From an uncultured Rhodospirillaceae bacterium (GTDB lineage Bacteria > Pseudomonadota > Alphaproteobacteria > Rhodospirillales > Magnetospirillaceae): a stretch of 35,589 nt of DNA. Location: positions 1 to 35,589 of the forward strand of contig CAJANL010000134.1 of NCBI GenBank assembly GCA_903941105.1, in the 5' to 3' direction. Below the pieces are notes generated by a model that saw only the letters and a program-made list of their open reading frames with translations, ran no database searches and was not told where the DNA came from. Both the position numbers and the translations under genes were made by a program. Below, in pieces: positions 25,424 to 34,528 of this stretch (positions within the stretch are counted from its first letter, which is position 1; each line of letters opens with the position of its first letter).

Positions 25424-26131
25424 ATGCTGACGCGCAAGCAGTATGAACTGCTGATGTTCATCGACCAGCGCCTGCGGGCCACCGGCATCTCGCCGTCGTT
25501 CGACGAGATGAAGGATGCGCTGGATCTCAAGTCCAAATCGGGCATCCACCGCCTGATCACCGGCCTTGAGGAACGCGGCTTCATCCGTCGTCTGGCCCAC
25601 CGCGCCCGTGCCCTGGAGGTCACCCGCCTGCCGGAGAACCTGTCGGACCAGCCGCTGCCGGCACCGGCACGGTCGTTCTCGCCGACGGTGATCAAGGGCA
25701 ATTTCGCCAACGTGCTGGTCGGCACTCCGGTGGCCGGTGGAGCCGCCGAGGCGGTGCAACTGCCGCTCTACGGCAAGATCGCCGCCGGCACCCCCATCGA
25801 GGCGCTGCGCGACCATACCTCCTCCATCGATATCCCCGCCACCATGCTGGGAGCGGGCGAACACTACGCCCTGACCGTCGACGGCGACTCGATGATCGAC
25901 GCCGGCATTTTCGACGGCGACACCGTGGTCATCCGCCGCTGCGACACCGCCGACGCCGGCACCATCGTAGTGGCGCTGGTGGATGAACTTGAGGTCACGC
26001 TGAAGCGGCTACGCCGCAAGGGGGCCTCCATCGCGCTGGAACCGGCCAACAAGAATTACGAGACCCGGATCTTCCCGCCCGACCGCGTGCGCGTTCAAGG
26101 CCGGTTGGTGGGTCTGGTACGGAGCTACTGA
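25424..26131 (+). CDS. lexA: LexA, SOS-response repressor
   Basis: Represses DNA-damage genes until RecA stimulates its self-cleavage. The 235-residue product has the N-terminal winged helix ([33 protein letters not shown] as recognition region; ERGFIRR), a linker of about 70-110, and the peptidase domain. The cleavage site is Ala121-Gly122 in [12 protein letters not shown]; the catalytic dyad is Ser156 (DGDSMIDAG) and Lys194 (EVTLKRL). The linker is longer than in E. coli, as is usual in this class. The start is ATG 25424 after GGGGGAGAAGG. The promoter has an SOS box, so the gene is autoregulated. A small unknown gene follows 2 bases after the stop. Confidence 0.98.
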   Translation: MLTRKQYELLMFIDQRLRATGISPSFDEMKDALDLKSKSGIHRLITGLEERGFIRRLAHRARALEVTRLPENLSDQPLPAPARSFSPTVIKGNFANVLVGTPVAGGAAEAVQLPLYGKIAAGTPIEALRDHTSSIDIPATMLGAGEHYALTVDGDSMIDAGIFDGDTVVIRRCDTADAGTIVVALVDELEVTLKRLRRKGASIALEPANKNYETRIFPPDRVRVQGRLVGLVRSY

Positions 26132-26133
26132 CC

Positions 26134-26340
26134 ATGGCGAGCATCGACCGCGGCCTCCGCTTCGACTTCGCCCATGACGGCCGCCCCGCCGAGGGTCAAC
26201 CGGAAATGAGCGTCACCTATCTCGGCCGCGTCAGCCGCAAGGCGGCCGAAGCCGATGCCCGCCGCCGCTTCGAGGAATGGCGCCGCACCGGCAGCGCCCT
26301 GGCGCGGCGCTGGTCGCGGGATCAGGTCGTGGTGGCGTAG
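26134..26340 (+). CDS. Small basic protein of unknown function downstream of lexA
   Basis: A 68-residue frame starting 2 bases after the lexA TGA. The product opens MASIDRGLRFDFAHDGRPAE, contains MSVTYLGRVSRKAAEADARR and ends in a basic amphipathic helix (RRFEEWRRTGSALARRW). No signal peptide, membrane segment or cysteine is present. I recognise no family. Coupling to lexA suggests SOS-linked expression, which is an inference from position only. It ends 19 bases before the convergent phoU stop. Codon use is like its neighbours; a spurious frame remains possible, but the tight spacing argues for a gene. Confidence 0.55.
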   Translation: MASIDRGLRFDFAHDGRPAEGQPEMSVTYLGRVSRKAAEADARRRFEEWRRTGSALARRWSRDQVVVA

Positions 26341-26359
26341 GCAGCCCGCCTCGTCGAGG

Positions 26360-27073
26360 TCACCCCTCTCCGGTGATGCTCGACGTGTCGTGCTTGGGGC
26401 GGTCCTGGCGGAGCGGGCGGCCGGAAACCAGATAGCAGGTCATTTCGGCGATGTTGGTGGCGTGATCGCCGCAGCGTTCCAGATTCTTGGCCACGAACAT
26501 CAGGTGGGTCGAGGCGGTGATGGTGCGCGGGTCCTCCATCATGTAGGTGAGAATCTCGCGGAACAGGCTGGAATAGAGGTCGTCCACCTCGTGGTCGCCC
26601 TTCCACACATCGAGCGCCGCCTCGGCGTCATAGGCGAGATAGGCGTCCAGCACCCGCTTGATGCGGTCCACCACCACCCAGCCCATGCGGATGGCGGCGC
26701 GCGACGCCGGCACGGCGGCGGCCTGATTCATCACCAGGGTGCGCTTGGCCACATTGGCCGCGAGGTCGGCGATACGCTCAAGCTCGGCCGAGACCTTCAG
26801 CGCGGTCAGAACGGTGCGCAGGTCGTCGGCCACCGGTGCCCGCAACGCCAGCAGACGCACGGTCAGGTCGTTGACCTGGGCGTCGTAGTCGTCGATCTCG
26901 TGATCGCCGGCCACCACCAAGGCCGCGGCATCGCTGTCGCGCTCCGTCATGGCTTCGAGGGCCGAGCGCAACTGCGCCTCGGCTTGACCGCCCATGCGGC
27001 CGATCATCTGGCGCAGCCGGTCCAGCTCCGCGTCATAGTTTCTCACGATATGGCTGTCGCCGATGGGACTCAT
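26360..27073 (-). CDS. phoU: PhoU-family protein, second copy, downstream of phoR
   Basis: PhoU proteins restrain phosphate uptake and keep PhoR inactive when phosphate is plentiful. This 237-residue product contains both three-helix PhoU repeats, each with the metal-binding E/DxxxD-type signature: ELERIADLAANVAKR (about residues 95-109) and NLERCGDHATNIAE (about 198-211). Its ATG overlaps the phoR stop as ATGA, so it is translated right after the kinase. It differs from the other PhoU (29137-29832), with which it shares the plan but only partial identity; its C-terminal tail is RPLRQDRPKHDTSSITGEG. It is the last gene of the pst-pho operon. Having two PhoU genes around phoBR is unusual. Confidence 0.93.
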   Translation of the reverse strand: MSPIGDSHIVRNYDAELDRLRQMIGRMGGQAEAQLRSALEAMTERDSDAAALVVAGDHEIDDYDAQVNDLTVRLLALRAPVADDLRTVLTALKVSAELERIADLAANVAKRTLVMNQAAAVPASRAAIRMGWVVVDRIKRVLDAYLAYDAEAALDVWKGDHEVDDLYSSLFREILTYMMEDPRTITASTHLMFVAKNLERCGDHATNIAEMTCYLVSGRPLRQDRPKHDTSSITGEG

Positions 27074-28425
27074 GGGGCGGACGTCCTTTCGTTGATGGCC
27101 GGCAGGGTGACGGTGAAAGCGCTGCCTCGGCCAAGCGTACTCTCGATGGTGAGGACACCGCGATGGCGGTTGACGATATGCTTGACGATGGCCAGACCGA
27201 GGCCGGTGCCGCCCATCGCCCGCGACCGCCCAGCGTCACAGCGGAAGAACCGTTCGGTCAAGCGCGGAATGTGCTCGGGCGCGATGCCCTCGCCCTGGTC
27301 GGCCACCCGCAGCACCACCTGGTCGTCCTCATGGGTGAGGCGGATGTCGACCGAAGTACCCTCACGACCGTATTTAATGGCGTTGTCGGCCAGGTTCTGT
27401 GCCACCTGTGCCAGTTGATCGCGCTGGCCGAGCACCACCGGAACGTCGTCCTCGACCGCAATCCGCAGCGTCATGCCGCGCCCCTCGGCCTGGGGATGCA
27501 GCGCGGCCACCACCGAACGCACCACCGCCGCCAGATCGACCGCGTCGGTGGGCCGGGTGTGCTCGTCGAATTCGATGCGCGACAGCATCAGCAGGTCGTC
27601 GATCAGGCTCGCCATGCGACCGGCCACCTGATGCATCACCGGCAGGAAGCGCTCACGGGCCGCCGCGTCGTCGCGCGCCGGCCCGGCCAGGGTCTCGATA
27701 TAGCCCAGCAGGCTGGCCAGCGGCGTGCGCAGCTCATGGCTGGCATTGGCGACGAATTCGGCGCGCATGTGCTCGCTGCGCCGGATCGCCGAAATGTCAT
27801 GGACGGCCACCACCAGCCGCGCGCCGTGCACGCCCTCGACGGGGAGCCGGCGGCATCGCACCAGAAAGGTCCGCGGCGATGGCAACGGCAACGAGAATTC
27901 CACCGTATCAACCACCTCGCCGGCCAGGGTGCGATCCACCGCATCGAGCACGGCGGGCACCCGCATCAGTGAGCCGACGTGATCGCGTTCCAGCAGGCCA
28001 CGGGCGGCGGTATTGGCGCCCACCACCCGACGTTGCTCATTCAACAGAAACAGCGGATCGGGAACGCTGTCCAGGGTGGTCTCGTACGAGGCGGCCAGGG
28101 CGATATGGCTGCGGGATTCGGCCTCCATGGCATCGTGGATGCGCGACAGCACCAGGGCCGCCTCGCGGGCCGGCACGGTGGCCAACGGCGGCGGCACCGG
28201 CTTGCGTCCGGCAGCGAGCCGGCCGAGATAATCGCAGACCAACGCGGCTTCGTTCAGCCACCGCCCGGCCAGCAGCGCCGTCAACGCCGCCGCGGCGAGA
28301 CCGCCCACAACAGCCTGGACAGTGGAGAGTCCGTCGGACCACAGCCCCGCCAACGCCAGCCCGGCAGCGGGCGATGCCACGAGCGCGGCACCGGCAAGCC
28401 GCTGGCGGAGACCAAACGACGTCAT
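27070..28425 (-). CDS. phoR: PhoR, phosphate-sensing histidine kinase
   Basis: Membrane histidine kinase that phosphorylates PhoB under phosphate limitation. The 451-residue product has two hydrophobic segments near the N-terminus (about residues 8-28 and 34-54) with almost no periplasmic part, as in PhoR, then a PAS domain (about 112-215; TLDSVPDPLFLLNEQRRVVG). The phospho-acceptor is His230 in ANASHELRTPLASLLGYIE. The ATPase domain has the N box (NLADNAIKYGREG), G1 (VADQGEGIAPEHI), F box (RFFRCD) and G2 (GGTGLGLAIVKHIV). ATG 28425 shares one base with the phoB stop; longer frames upstream lie within phoB. Its stop overlaps the second phoU by 4 bases. Confidence 0.96.
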   Translation of the reverse strand: MTSFGLRQRLAGAALVASPAAGLALAGLWSDGLSTVQAVVGGLAAAALTALLAGRWLNEAALVCDYLGRLAAGRKPVPPPLATVPAREAALVLSRIHDAMEAESRSHIALAASYETTLDSVPDPLFLLNEQRRVVGANTAARGLLERDHVGSLMRVPAVLDAVDRTLAGEVVDTVEFSLPLPSPRTFLVRCRRLPVEGVHGARLVVAVHDISAIRRSEHMRAEFVANASHELRTPLASLLGYIETLAGPARDDAAARERFLPVMHQVAGRMASLIDDLLMLSRIEFDEHTRPTDAVDLAAVVRSVVAALHPQAEGRGMTLRIAVEDDVPVVLGQRDQLAQVAQNLADNAIKYGREGTSVDIRLTHEDDQVVLRVADQGEGIAPEHIPRLTERFFRCDAGRSRAMGGTGLGLAIVKHIVNRHRGVLTIESTLGRGSAFTVTLPAINERTSAP

Positions 28426-29132
28426 CACTCCTGCGCCAGGGAATAGCCGGCCGCCCGCACCGTGCGGATGAGATCGGGCAGAGCCTCGGCGTCGCCATTC
28501 AATGCCAGCCGCAGGCGGCGGATGTGGACATCCACCGTGCGCGCCTCCACATGAATATCGGCGCCCCACACCGACAACAGCAGCTCCTCGCGCGAGAACA
28601 CCGTACCCGGGCTCTGCAGGAAGAACTGCAGCAGGCGGAACTCGGTGGGACCAAGGTGAATCCCCTTGCCGGCCCGGGTGACGCGGCGCTCTGCCAAGTC
28701 CATGGCCACGTCGGCGAATTCAAGCATGCCCTTCTGCGACTGCGGTGGCGCCCGCCGCAGCAGTGCCCGGATGCGGGCCAGCAGCTCGGGCAGCGAAAAC
28801 GGCTTGGTCAGATAGTCGTCGGCACCCACGTTGAGGCCGCGCACCTTGTCCGCCTCTTCGGCACGCGCCGTCAGCATCAGGACCGGCGTGTCCTTGGCCT
28901 GGGGGCGGCGACGGATCTCGCGGCAGACATCGATGCCCGGCATGCCCGGCAGCATCCAGTCGAGCACCACCAGATCAGGCTTCAGTTTCGATACCAAAGC
29001 CAGCCCCTCGACGCCGTCGCCGGCCTCTGCGGTGCGATAGCCGTCGGCTTCCAGGTTATAGGACAGCAAGGTCTGCAACGCCGGTTCGTCCTCGACGATC
29101 AGGACCAACGGCCGGTTGTCATTCACCCGCAT
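28425..29132 (-). CDS. phoB: PhoB, phosphate regulon response regulator
   Basis: Transcription activator of the Pho regulon. The 235-residue product has a receiver domain with the acidic pocket EDE near residues 14-16, the phospho-acceptor Asp58 in VVLDWMLPG, Thr in LMLTARAEE and Lys in YLTKPFSL, then an OmpR/PhoB winged helix (about 135-235; LGPTEFRLLQFFLQSPGTVF, RTVDVHIRRLRLAL). The start is ATG 29132, four bases after the upstream phoU stop; longer frames upstream overlap that gene and look like shadows. It shares one base with phoR. It is expected to bind the candidate Pho box upstream of pstS and so to control its own operon. Confidence 0.97.
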   Translation of the reverse strand: MRVNDNRPLVLIVEDEPALQTLLSYNLEADGYRTAEAGDGVEGLALVSKLKPDLVVLDWMLPGMPGIDVCREIRRRPQAKDTPVLMLTARAEEADKVRGLNVGADDYLTKPFSLPELLARIRALLRRAPPQSQKGMLEFADVAMDLAERRVTRAGKGIHLGPTEFRLLQFFLQSPGTVFSREELLLSVWGADIHVEARTVDVHIRRLRLALNGDAEALPDLIRTVRAAGYSLAQE

Positions 29133-29136
29133 GGAC

Positions 29137-29832
29137 TCAATCCGCCATGAATTCATGGCCCTTGGGGCGCTCGCCGGAAATGGCCGTCCCCCGAACCAGA
29201 TAGTGCAACGCCTCGGCGAGGTTGGTGGCGTGATCACCGATGCGCTCGATGTTCTTGGCGATGAACAGCAGCTGCGACCCTGCCGCCACCGAGTCGGGAT
29301 TGGCCGCCATGCGGTCGACGATGGTCTGGAACACCTTGACATAGGTGTCGTCCACCTCCTGATCGCTGTTCCAGACCTCGATGGCCTTGGCGGTATCGCG
29401 GCGGTCGTGGGCGTCGAGCACCTCCTGGATCATGCGGCTGACCAGTTCCGCCAGCGCCACCACGGCGCGCACCTTCACCGATTCCTCGGGCAGGCGGTCC
29501 AGTGCCATGGCCCGCTTGGCTATATTGGCGGCATAGTCGCCGATACGCTCCAGTTCGCCCGAAATCTTCAGTGCGGTGACGATCTGGCGCAAATCCACCG
29601 CCATGGGCTGCCGCAGGGCCAGCAGGCGGACGGTAAACGCCTGAACCTCCTGCTCCAGTTCGTCGATGCGGCCATCGGCCGCCACCACCTTGACGGCGGC
29701 CTCGACATCCCGCGATTCGAGCGCCCGGACCGCGGCGGCGAACTGCGCTTCGGCCAGGCCGCCCATGCGCGAGATCAACGCGGTGAGGTGAGCCAGTTCG
29801 TCGTCATAGGACTTTACCGTGTGCTCGTTCAT
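29137..29832 (-). CDS. phoU: PhoU, phosphate uptake regulator (first copy, after pstB)
   Basis: A 231-residue cytoplasmic PhoU made of two three-helix repeats with metal-binding signatures ELERIGDYAANIAKRA (about residues 94-109) and NIERIGDHATNLAE (about 195-208), the canonical form of the family. It occupies the usual PhoU place between pstB and phoB, and so is the likely partner of PstB and PhoR. ATG 29832 is 32 bases after the pstB stop, and its stop is 4 bases before phoB. It differs from the second PhoU mainly in loops and tail (ISGERPKGHEFMAD). With the other copy it brackets phoB-phoR. Confidence 0.97.
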   Translation of the reverse strand: MNEHTVKSYDDELAHLTALISRMGGLAEAQFAAAVRALESRDVEAAVKVVAADGRIDELEQEVQAFTVRLLALRQPMAVDLRQIVTALKISGELERIGDYAANIAKRAMALDRLPEESVKVRAVVALAELVSRMIQEVLDAHDRRDTAKAIEVWNSDQEVDDTYVKVFQTIVDRMAANPDSVAAGSQLLFIAKNIERIGDHATNLAEALHYLVRGTAISGERPKGHEFMAD

Positions 29833-29864
29833 AGAATTATGCCCACTCGCTTCGCTCGTTCATC

Positions 29865-30653
29865 TCAGCCGAACCTGCCGGTGATGTAGCCCTGCGTCAG
29901 AGGATGCTGCGGGTTGGTGAAGATCTGCTCGGTATCTCCCACTTCCACCACATCACCCAAGTGAAAGAATGCCGTGCGCTGCGACACCCGGGCAGCCTGC
30001 TGCATGGAGTGGGTGACGATGACGATGGTGTAGTTGCGCGACAATTCATCGATCAGTTCCTCGACCTTTGCCGTAGCAATTGGGTCGAGGGCCGAACACG
30101 GCTCGTCCATCAGGATCAGTTCGGGCTGCACCGCGATGGCCCGCGCGATGCACAGACGCTGCTGCTGCCCGCCGGAAAGGCCGGTGCCGGGCTCATGCAT
30201 ACGGTCGCGTACCTCGTCCTTCAGTCCAGCCTTCTCCAGGCTGGTCATCACGATCTCGTCGAGTTCCGCCCGGCTCGACGCCAGCCCGTGCAGGCGCGGC
30301 CCATAGGCGACGTTGTCGTAGATGGATTTGGGGAAGGGATTGGGCCGTTGGAACACCATGCCGACGCGAGCGCGCAATTGCACCACGTCCACCTCGGGAC
30401 CGTTGATGTCCTCACCATCCAGGGTCAGCGAACCGGTCACCCGGGCACCTTCGATCAAATCGTTCATCCGATTGATGCAGCGCAGGAAGGTGGACTTGCC
30501 GCATCCCGATGGGCCGATCAGGGCGGTCACCCGATTGCCTGGAACGTCAAGCGAAACGCCCTTCAGCGCCTGTTTCTCGCCATAATAGACGCAGACGTCG
30601 CGCGCCGCCACCTTGGCGGTTCGGGTATCGGCAGAAGCTGCATAAGTCATCAT
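29865..30653 (-). CDS. pstB: PstB, phosphate ABC transporter ATPase
   Basis: ATP-hydrolysing subunit of the high-affinity phosphate importer. The 262-residue product has Walker [10 protein letters not shown] (about residues 47-55), the Q-loop [13 protein letters not shown], the ABC signature LSGGQQQR, Walker [14 protein letters not shown] and the switch His in IVTHSM, all in the PstB form. Two adjacent ATG codons (30653, 30650) lie one and four bases after the pstA stop; I gave the first. The N-terminal 15 residues ([17 protein letters not shown]) are a mild extension. It couples to PstA/PstC and, with PhoU, to PhoR signalling. Confidence 0.98.
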   Translation of the reverse strand: MMTYAASADTRTAKVAARDVCVYYGEKQALKGVSLDVPGNRVTALIGPSGCGKSTFLRCINRMNDLIEGARVTGSLTLDGEDINGPEVDVVQLRARVGMVFQRPNPFPKSIYDNVAYGPRLHGLASSRAELDEIVMTSLEKAGLKDEVRDRMHEPGTGLSGGQQQRLCIARAIAVQPELILMDEPCSALDPIATAKVEELIDELSRNYTIVIVTHSMQQAARVSQRTAFFHLGDVVEVGDTEQIFTNPQHPLTQGYITGRFG

Positions 30654-30654
30654 C

Positions 30655-31959
30655 TCACCAACGACGTTCGAATTTTTTGCGAAGGAGGATGGCGCCGAAA
30701 TTCATCGTCGCCAGGAAGGCCAGCAGCACGATGATCGCCGCCGAGGTCTTCTCGACAAAGGCGCGTTCCGCCGAATCGGCCCACAAATACACCTGCACCG
30801 GCAGCACCGCCGCCGGATCGAGGGGGCTCGACGGCATGTCGACGATGAAGGCGACCATGCCGATCATCAGCAGCGGCGCCGTCTCGCCCAGCGCATGCGC
30901 CATGCCGAGGATGGTGCCGGTCAGGATCCCCGGCATGGCCAGCGGCAGCACGTGATCATTGGTGGTCTGCAGCCGCGACGCTCCCAGCGCCAGCGCCGCC
31001 TGTCGAATGGACGGCGGCACCGCCTTCAGCGAGGCCCGCCCGGCGATGATGATGGTCGGCAGGCAGATCAGTGCGAGCACGAGGCCACCCACCAGGGGAG
31101 CCGAGCGCGGCAGATGCAGGAAATTGAGGAAGAAAGCCAGCCCGAGCAGGCCGAACACCACCGAGGGTACCGCCGCAAGGTTGTTGATGTTGACCTCGAT
31201 GAGGTCGGTCCAGCGGTTCTTCGGGGCGAACTCCTCAAGATAGACCGCGGTGGCGACACCAAGGGGGAAGCTGATCAGCAGGGTGATCAGCAGTGAGAAG
31301 AACGACCCCACCACCGCGCCCCCGACGCCGGCCAGTTCAGGCTCGCGCGAGTCGCCGGCGGTGAAGAAGCGGGTGTTGAAGTGCAAGCCCAGCGCCCCGG
31401 CCTTCTCCAGCTCGTCGACCCAGCCGAGTTGCCGGTCGGTGAGTTTTGCGCCATCGGCGCCGGTCGTGCGAGATGAATAGCCCTTCACCGTCATGTCGAC
31501 GGTATCCTTGGCGGTCAGCAATACCAAGCGAGTGGTGCCGATCACCGCCGGGCTGGCCTTGGCCACGGTGCGAAGTTCATCGGCGGCGCCGGTGGAGAGC
31601 AAACCCCATAATTCGCGTTTCTCGGAGCGGCTTTCCACCGCCGGGAAACGGTTCTGAATGGCCGTCTTGGCCAACCCGATCCAATCCGCCTGGGCCAGGG
31701 CATCGGCGTCCATCCCCCCTTCCGGCAGGCCAAGCACCACCGGATCGAAGGTCACCTCAAGCTGAATCTTGCTTTGCACGAAGGCGGTGGCGCCGTTCTT
31801 GACGATGGTGAACAGCAGGATGCCGAGGAAGCCCAGCGCCAGCACGATGGCGGCAAGGCCCACGGCGCGGAAGCGCCTCTCGGCGGCGTAGCGGCGTTTG
31901 CGCCTCAGGGCGGCGGCATCGGCCGGCTGGATCAACGAGGTTTCAGCCATCTCAGTCAT
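30655..31959 (-). CDS. pstA: PstA, phosphate ABC transporter permease
   Basis: Inner-membrane permease of the phosphate importer, 434 residues, longer than E. coli PstA (about 296) because of an N-terminal extension: a cytosolic tail, a first membrane helix (about residues 33-55, [16 protein letters not shown]) and a roughly 150-residue periplasmic insert (the DUF3333-type region of alphaproteobacterial PstA). The permease core follows with about five helices and the coupling motif [22 protein letters not shown], then [17 protein letters not shown] chose ATG 31959, overlapping the pstC stop by 8 bases, with GGGA upstream; ATG 31950 is possible. The stop is one base before pstB. Confidence 0.95.
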   Translation of the reverse strand: MTEMAETSLIQPADAAALRRKRRYAAERRFRAVGLAAIVLALGFLGILLFTIVKNGATAFVQSKIQLEVTFDPVVLGLPEGGMDADALAQADWIGLAKTAIQNRFPAVESRSEKRELWGLLSTGAADELRTVAKASPAVIGTTRLVLLTAKDTVDMTVKGYSSRTTGADGAKLTDRQLGWVDELEKAGALGLHFNTRFFTAGDSREPELAGVGGAVVGSFFSLLITLLISFPLGVATAVYLEEFAPKNRWTDLIEVNINNLAAVPSVVFGLLGLAFFLNFLHLPRSAPLVGGLVLALICLPTIIIAGRASLKAVPPSIRQAALALGASRLQTTNDHVLPLAMPGILTGTILGMAHALGETAPLLMIGMVAFIVDMPSSPLDPAAVLPVQVYLWADSAERAFVEKTSAAIIVLLAFLATMNFGAILLRKKFERRW

Positions 31960-33322
31960 ACTGTTCCCGATATTTGCGCACCACGTGCAGCGCCACCGCG
32001 TTGAGCGCAAGAGTGGAGCAGAACAACACCAGCCCGAGGGCGAACGCCGCCAGGGTCTTGGGACTGTCGAATTCCTGGTCGCCCACCAGCAGGGTGACGA
32101 TCTGAACCGTAACGGTGGTCACCGCGCTCAGTGGATTAAAGGTCAGATTGGCCGCCATACCGGCCGCCATCACCACGATCATGGTCTCGCCGATGGCTCG
32201 GCTGACCGCCAGAAGCACACCACCGACGATGCCGGGCAGGGCCGCGGGCAGCACCACCTGCAGGATGGTCTCGGATCGGGTGGCGCCGAGACCGAACGAG
32301 CCTTCCCGCAGGCTCTGCGGCACCGCGGTGATGATGTCGTCCGACAGGGACGAGATGAAGGGAATGATCATGATGCCCATCACCAGCCCGGCGACCAGGG
32401 CGCTCTCCGAGGCCACCGAAAGGCCAAGGCTGGCGCCGAATTCGCGGCAGAATGGCGCCACGGTCAAGGCGGCGAAGAAGCCGTAGACCACGGTGGGAAT
32501 GCCGGCCAGCATCTCCAGCAGCGGCTTGATGACGGCGCGAACGCGGGGCTCGGCGTATTCCGCCATGTAGACCGCCGACAACAATCCCAACGGCACCGCC
32601 ACCACCATGGCGATCAGGCTGATCAGCAAGGTGCCGGCGAACAGCGGCACAGCGCCGAAGGCTCCCGAGCTGCCGGCCTGGTCGGCACGCATGGCCACCT
32701 GGGGACTCCAGGTCAGGCCGAACAGAAACTCGCCGAGCGGTACTGCCTGGAAAAAGCGGATCGATTCGAACACCAGCGACAGCACGATGCCGATGGTGGT
32801 GAGGATGGCAACGGTGGAGGCAGCCATCAGCGCCAGGGAGACCACCCGCTCCACCGCCTCGCGTGCGGGCAGGCCGGGAACGATATGCCGCCGCCCCCAG
32901 CTCATGCCGGCGATGGCCAGAGCCAACGCCACCACCGCCATTGCGGCGAAGGCCATCAGGCGCAGCTGCTTGAAGTGCACGGCGGCGGCCGCGACTTCAG
33001 GGGAGTTGGCGCGGTGGCCGTGCAGCGCTACCAGACGGATTTCGTTGGTAAGCAGGCCGAGACGATCGGGCTGCAGCGTCTTCAGTTCCTCGGGGAGCGC
33101 CGCGACCACCAGGTTTTCCAGCACCAGCGGTTGGAAGGCCAGCCAGGCCGCCAACAGCACCAGTGCCGGCAGGCCGCACCACACCGCGACGTAGTAGCCG
33201 TGATAGCGGGGCAGCGACCGCAACCGCCCCTTGCCCGCCACCGCCACGGCCTTGCCGCGCCCCAGCCGATAGGCCAGGGAGGTGATGAGCAGCAGAGCCG
33301 CCACGAGAATGAACAATTCCAT
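31952..33322 (-). CDS. pstC: PstC, phosphate ABC transporter permease
   Basis: Second membrane subunit of the importer, 456 residues, again longer than E. coli PstC (about 319). The N-terminal portion has extra helices (about residues 1-18 and 45-66), a soluble stretch (EELKTLQPDRLGLLTNEIRL) and a third helix near 120-142, followed by the transporter core. The core holds the coupling loop PQSLREGSFGLGATRSETIL and AVSRAIGETMIVVMAAGM, typical of PstC. ATG 33322 opens a strong signal-anchor (MELFILVAALLLITSLAY). It lies 83 bases after pstS, separated by a large hairpin, and overlaps pstA. Confidence 0.95.
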   Translation of the reverse strand: MELFILVAALLLITSLAYRLGRGKAVAVAGKGRLRSLPRYHGYYVAVWCGLPALVLLAAWLAFQPLVLENLVVAALPEELKTLQPDRLGLLTNEIRLVALHGHRANSPEVAAAAVHFKQLRLMAFAAMAVVALALAIAGMSWGRRHIVPGLPAREAVERVVSLALMAASTVAILTTIGIVLSLVFESIRFFQAVPLGEFLFGLTWSPQVAMRADQAGSSGAFGAVPLFAGTLLISLIAMVVAVPLGLLSAVYMAEYAEPRVRAVIKPLLEMLAGIPTVVYGFFAALTVAPFCREFGASLGLSVASESALVAGLVMGIMIIPFISSLSDDIITAVPQSLREGSFGLGATRSETILQVVLPAALPGIVGGVLLAVSRAIGETMIVVMAAGMAANLTFNPLSAVTTVTVQIVTLLVGDQEFDSPKTLAAFALGLVLFCSTLALNAVALHVVRKYREQYD

Positions 33323-33357
33323 GCAGACGATCCTTGCCGTTCCGGCGGAGAGTGCGA

Positions 33358-33400
33358 CGGAAGGGGCCGTTCAGGCAAGAGCGCCTGAACGGTCCTTCCG
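33358..33400 (-). terminator. Large hairpin between pstS and pstC
   Basis: CCGTTCAGGC (33367-33376) pairs perfectly with 33383-33392 around a six-base loop, and GGAAGG/CCTTCC (33359-33364 with 33394-33399) extends the stem across a small bulge. It starts 5 bases after the pstS stop on the minus strand and has no T-run. In binding-protein operons such stems commonly stabilise the upstream mRNA or cause partial termination, giving more PstS than permease. Confidence 0.7.
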
Positions 33401-33405
33401 TTCGA

Positions 33406-34437
33406 TCACATCTGCAGGGCGGCGAGCGCGGCGGCCTTGGCGGCCCATTCCTTGCGCTCGGCATCGGCCATCGGGATCAGGCCCTTGTCGAGCAGATAGC
33501 CGCTCTTGCCCCAAGCCTTCTCGCTGGAGAACTCGGCGAGGTACTCCTTGATGCCCGGGATGGTGCCGACATGCGCCTTCTTGACGTAGAAGAACAGCGG
33601 GCGCGACACCACGTACTTGCCCGAGGCGATGGCCTCGAACACCGGCTCGCCGCCATCGATGTTCGAACCCTGGATCTTGTCGGCGTTCTGGTCGAGGAAG
33701 CTGAAGCCGAAGATGCCGAAGGCGACCGGGTTGGATTCGAGCTTCTGAACGATCAGGTTGTCGTTCTCGCCGGCGTCGATATAGGCGCCGTCCTCGCGAA
33801 CCGAAAAGCAGGTGGTCTTGAACGCCTTGGCGTCGGCCTTGAGGGCCTTGCCCTCGGGGGTCGCCTCGCAGGCATGCTCCATCACCAGCTCGACGAAGGC
33901 GTCGCGGGTACCCGAGGTCGGCGGCGGGCCGAGCACTTCGATCTTCTGGCTGGGCAGGCCGGGGGCCACGTCCGACCACATCTTGTAAGGGTTGGGCACG
34001 AACTTGCCGCCCTGGGGCACTTCCTTGGCCAGCGCGCGATAGAGCTGGTCGCGGGTGATGGCGAGCTTCTTGGCCTTCTTCGAGTTGGCCAGCACGATGC
34101 CATCATAGCCGATCTTGACCTCGGCGATGTCAGTGACGCCGTTCTTGCCGCAGAACTCGACTTCCGAGGCCTTGATACGGCGCGAGGCGTTGGTGATATC
34201 GGGGAAGTCGGGGCCCACGCCGGAGCAGAACAGCTTGAAGCCGCCGCCGGTGCCGGTGCTCTCGACCACCGGGGTCTTGAACTTGCCGCCCTTGCCGAAC
34301 TGCTCGGCGACCGAGGTCGAGAAGGGGTACACCGTCGAAGAACCCACCACGCGGATCTGGTCGCGAGCCTGCGCCGCACCGGCGGACGCCACGGCAACAA
34401 GGGCGACGGCCGCGATGGTCAGGGATTTGCTCGTCAT
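33406..34437 (-). CDS. pstS: PstS, periplasmic phosphate-binding protein
   Basis: Captures phosphate in the periplasm for PstCAB. The 343-residue precursor starts at ATG 34437 with GGAGG five bases upstream, followed by a signal peptide (MTSKSLTIAAVALVAVASAG, cleavage after about AQA, residue 24). An in-frame ATG 11 codons earlier lacks a ribosome site. The mature part begins RDQIRVVGSSTVYPFSTSVA, with the phosphate-binding Ser/Thr cluster, then VESTGTGGGFKLFCSG, DITNASRRIKASE and PPTSGTRDAFVELVM, as in the PstS subgroup common in alphaproteobacteria. It is the first gene of the pst-pho operon, under a candidate Pho box. No lipobox is present, so it is soluble. Confidence 0.96.
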   Translation of the reverse strand: MTSKSLTIAAVALVAVASAGAAQARDQIRVVGSSTVYPFSTSVAEQFGKGGKFKTPVVESTGTGGGFKLFCSGVGPDFPDITNASRRIKASEVEFCGKNGVTDIAEVKIGYDGIVLANSKKAKKLAITRDQLYRALAKEVPQGGKFVPNPYKMWSDVAPGLPSQKIEVLGPPPTSGTRDAFVELVMEHACEATPEGKALKADAKAFKTTCFSVREDGAYIDAGENDNLIVQKLESNPVAFGIFGFSFLDQNADKIQGSNIDGGEPVFEAIASGKYVVSRPLFFYVKKAHVGTIPGIKEYLAEFSSEKAWGKSGYLLDKGLIPMADAERKEWAAKAAALAALQM

Positions 34438-34496
34438 GGAACCTCCAGAAGTCGAATTGGTCGGCCGCACTCTATCGCGCCCCCCATGACCCCGGC

Positions 34497-34514
34497 GTGA
34501 AGCTTTCTTTACAG
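34497..34514 (-). promoter_or_regulatory. Candidate Pho box upstream of pstS
   Basis: The minus strand reads CTGTAAAGAAAGCTTCAC, fitting two 7-base half-sites 11 bases apart (CTGTAAA and GCTTCAC against CTGTCAT/CTGTCAC), with the A-rich centre typical of PhoB sites. By eye about 10 of 16 fixed positions agree. It lies 60 bases before the pstS ATG, in the 91-base gap after mepA. The place is right; the match is moderate. Confidence 0.5.
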
Positions 34515-34528
34515 TTATAGCGGTTAGG

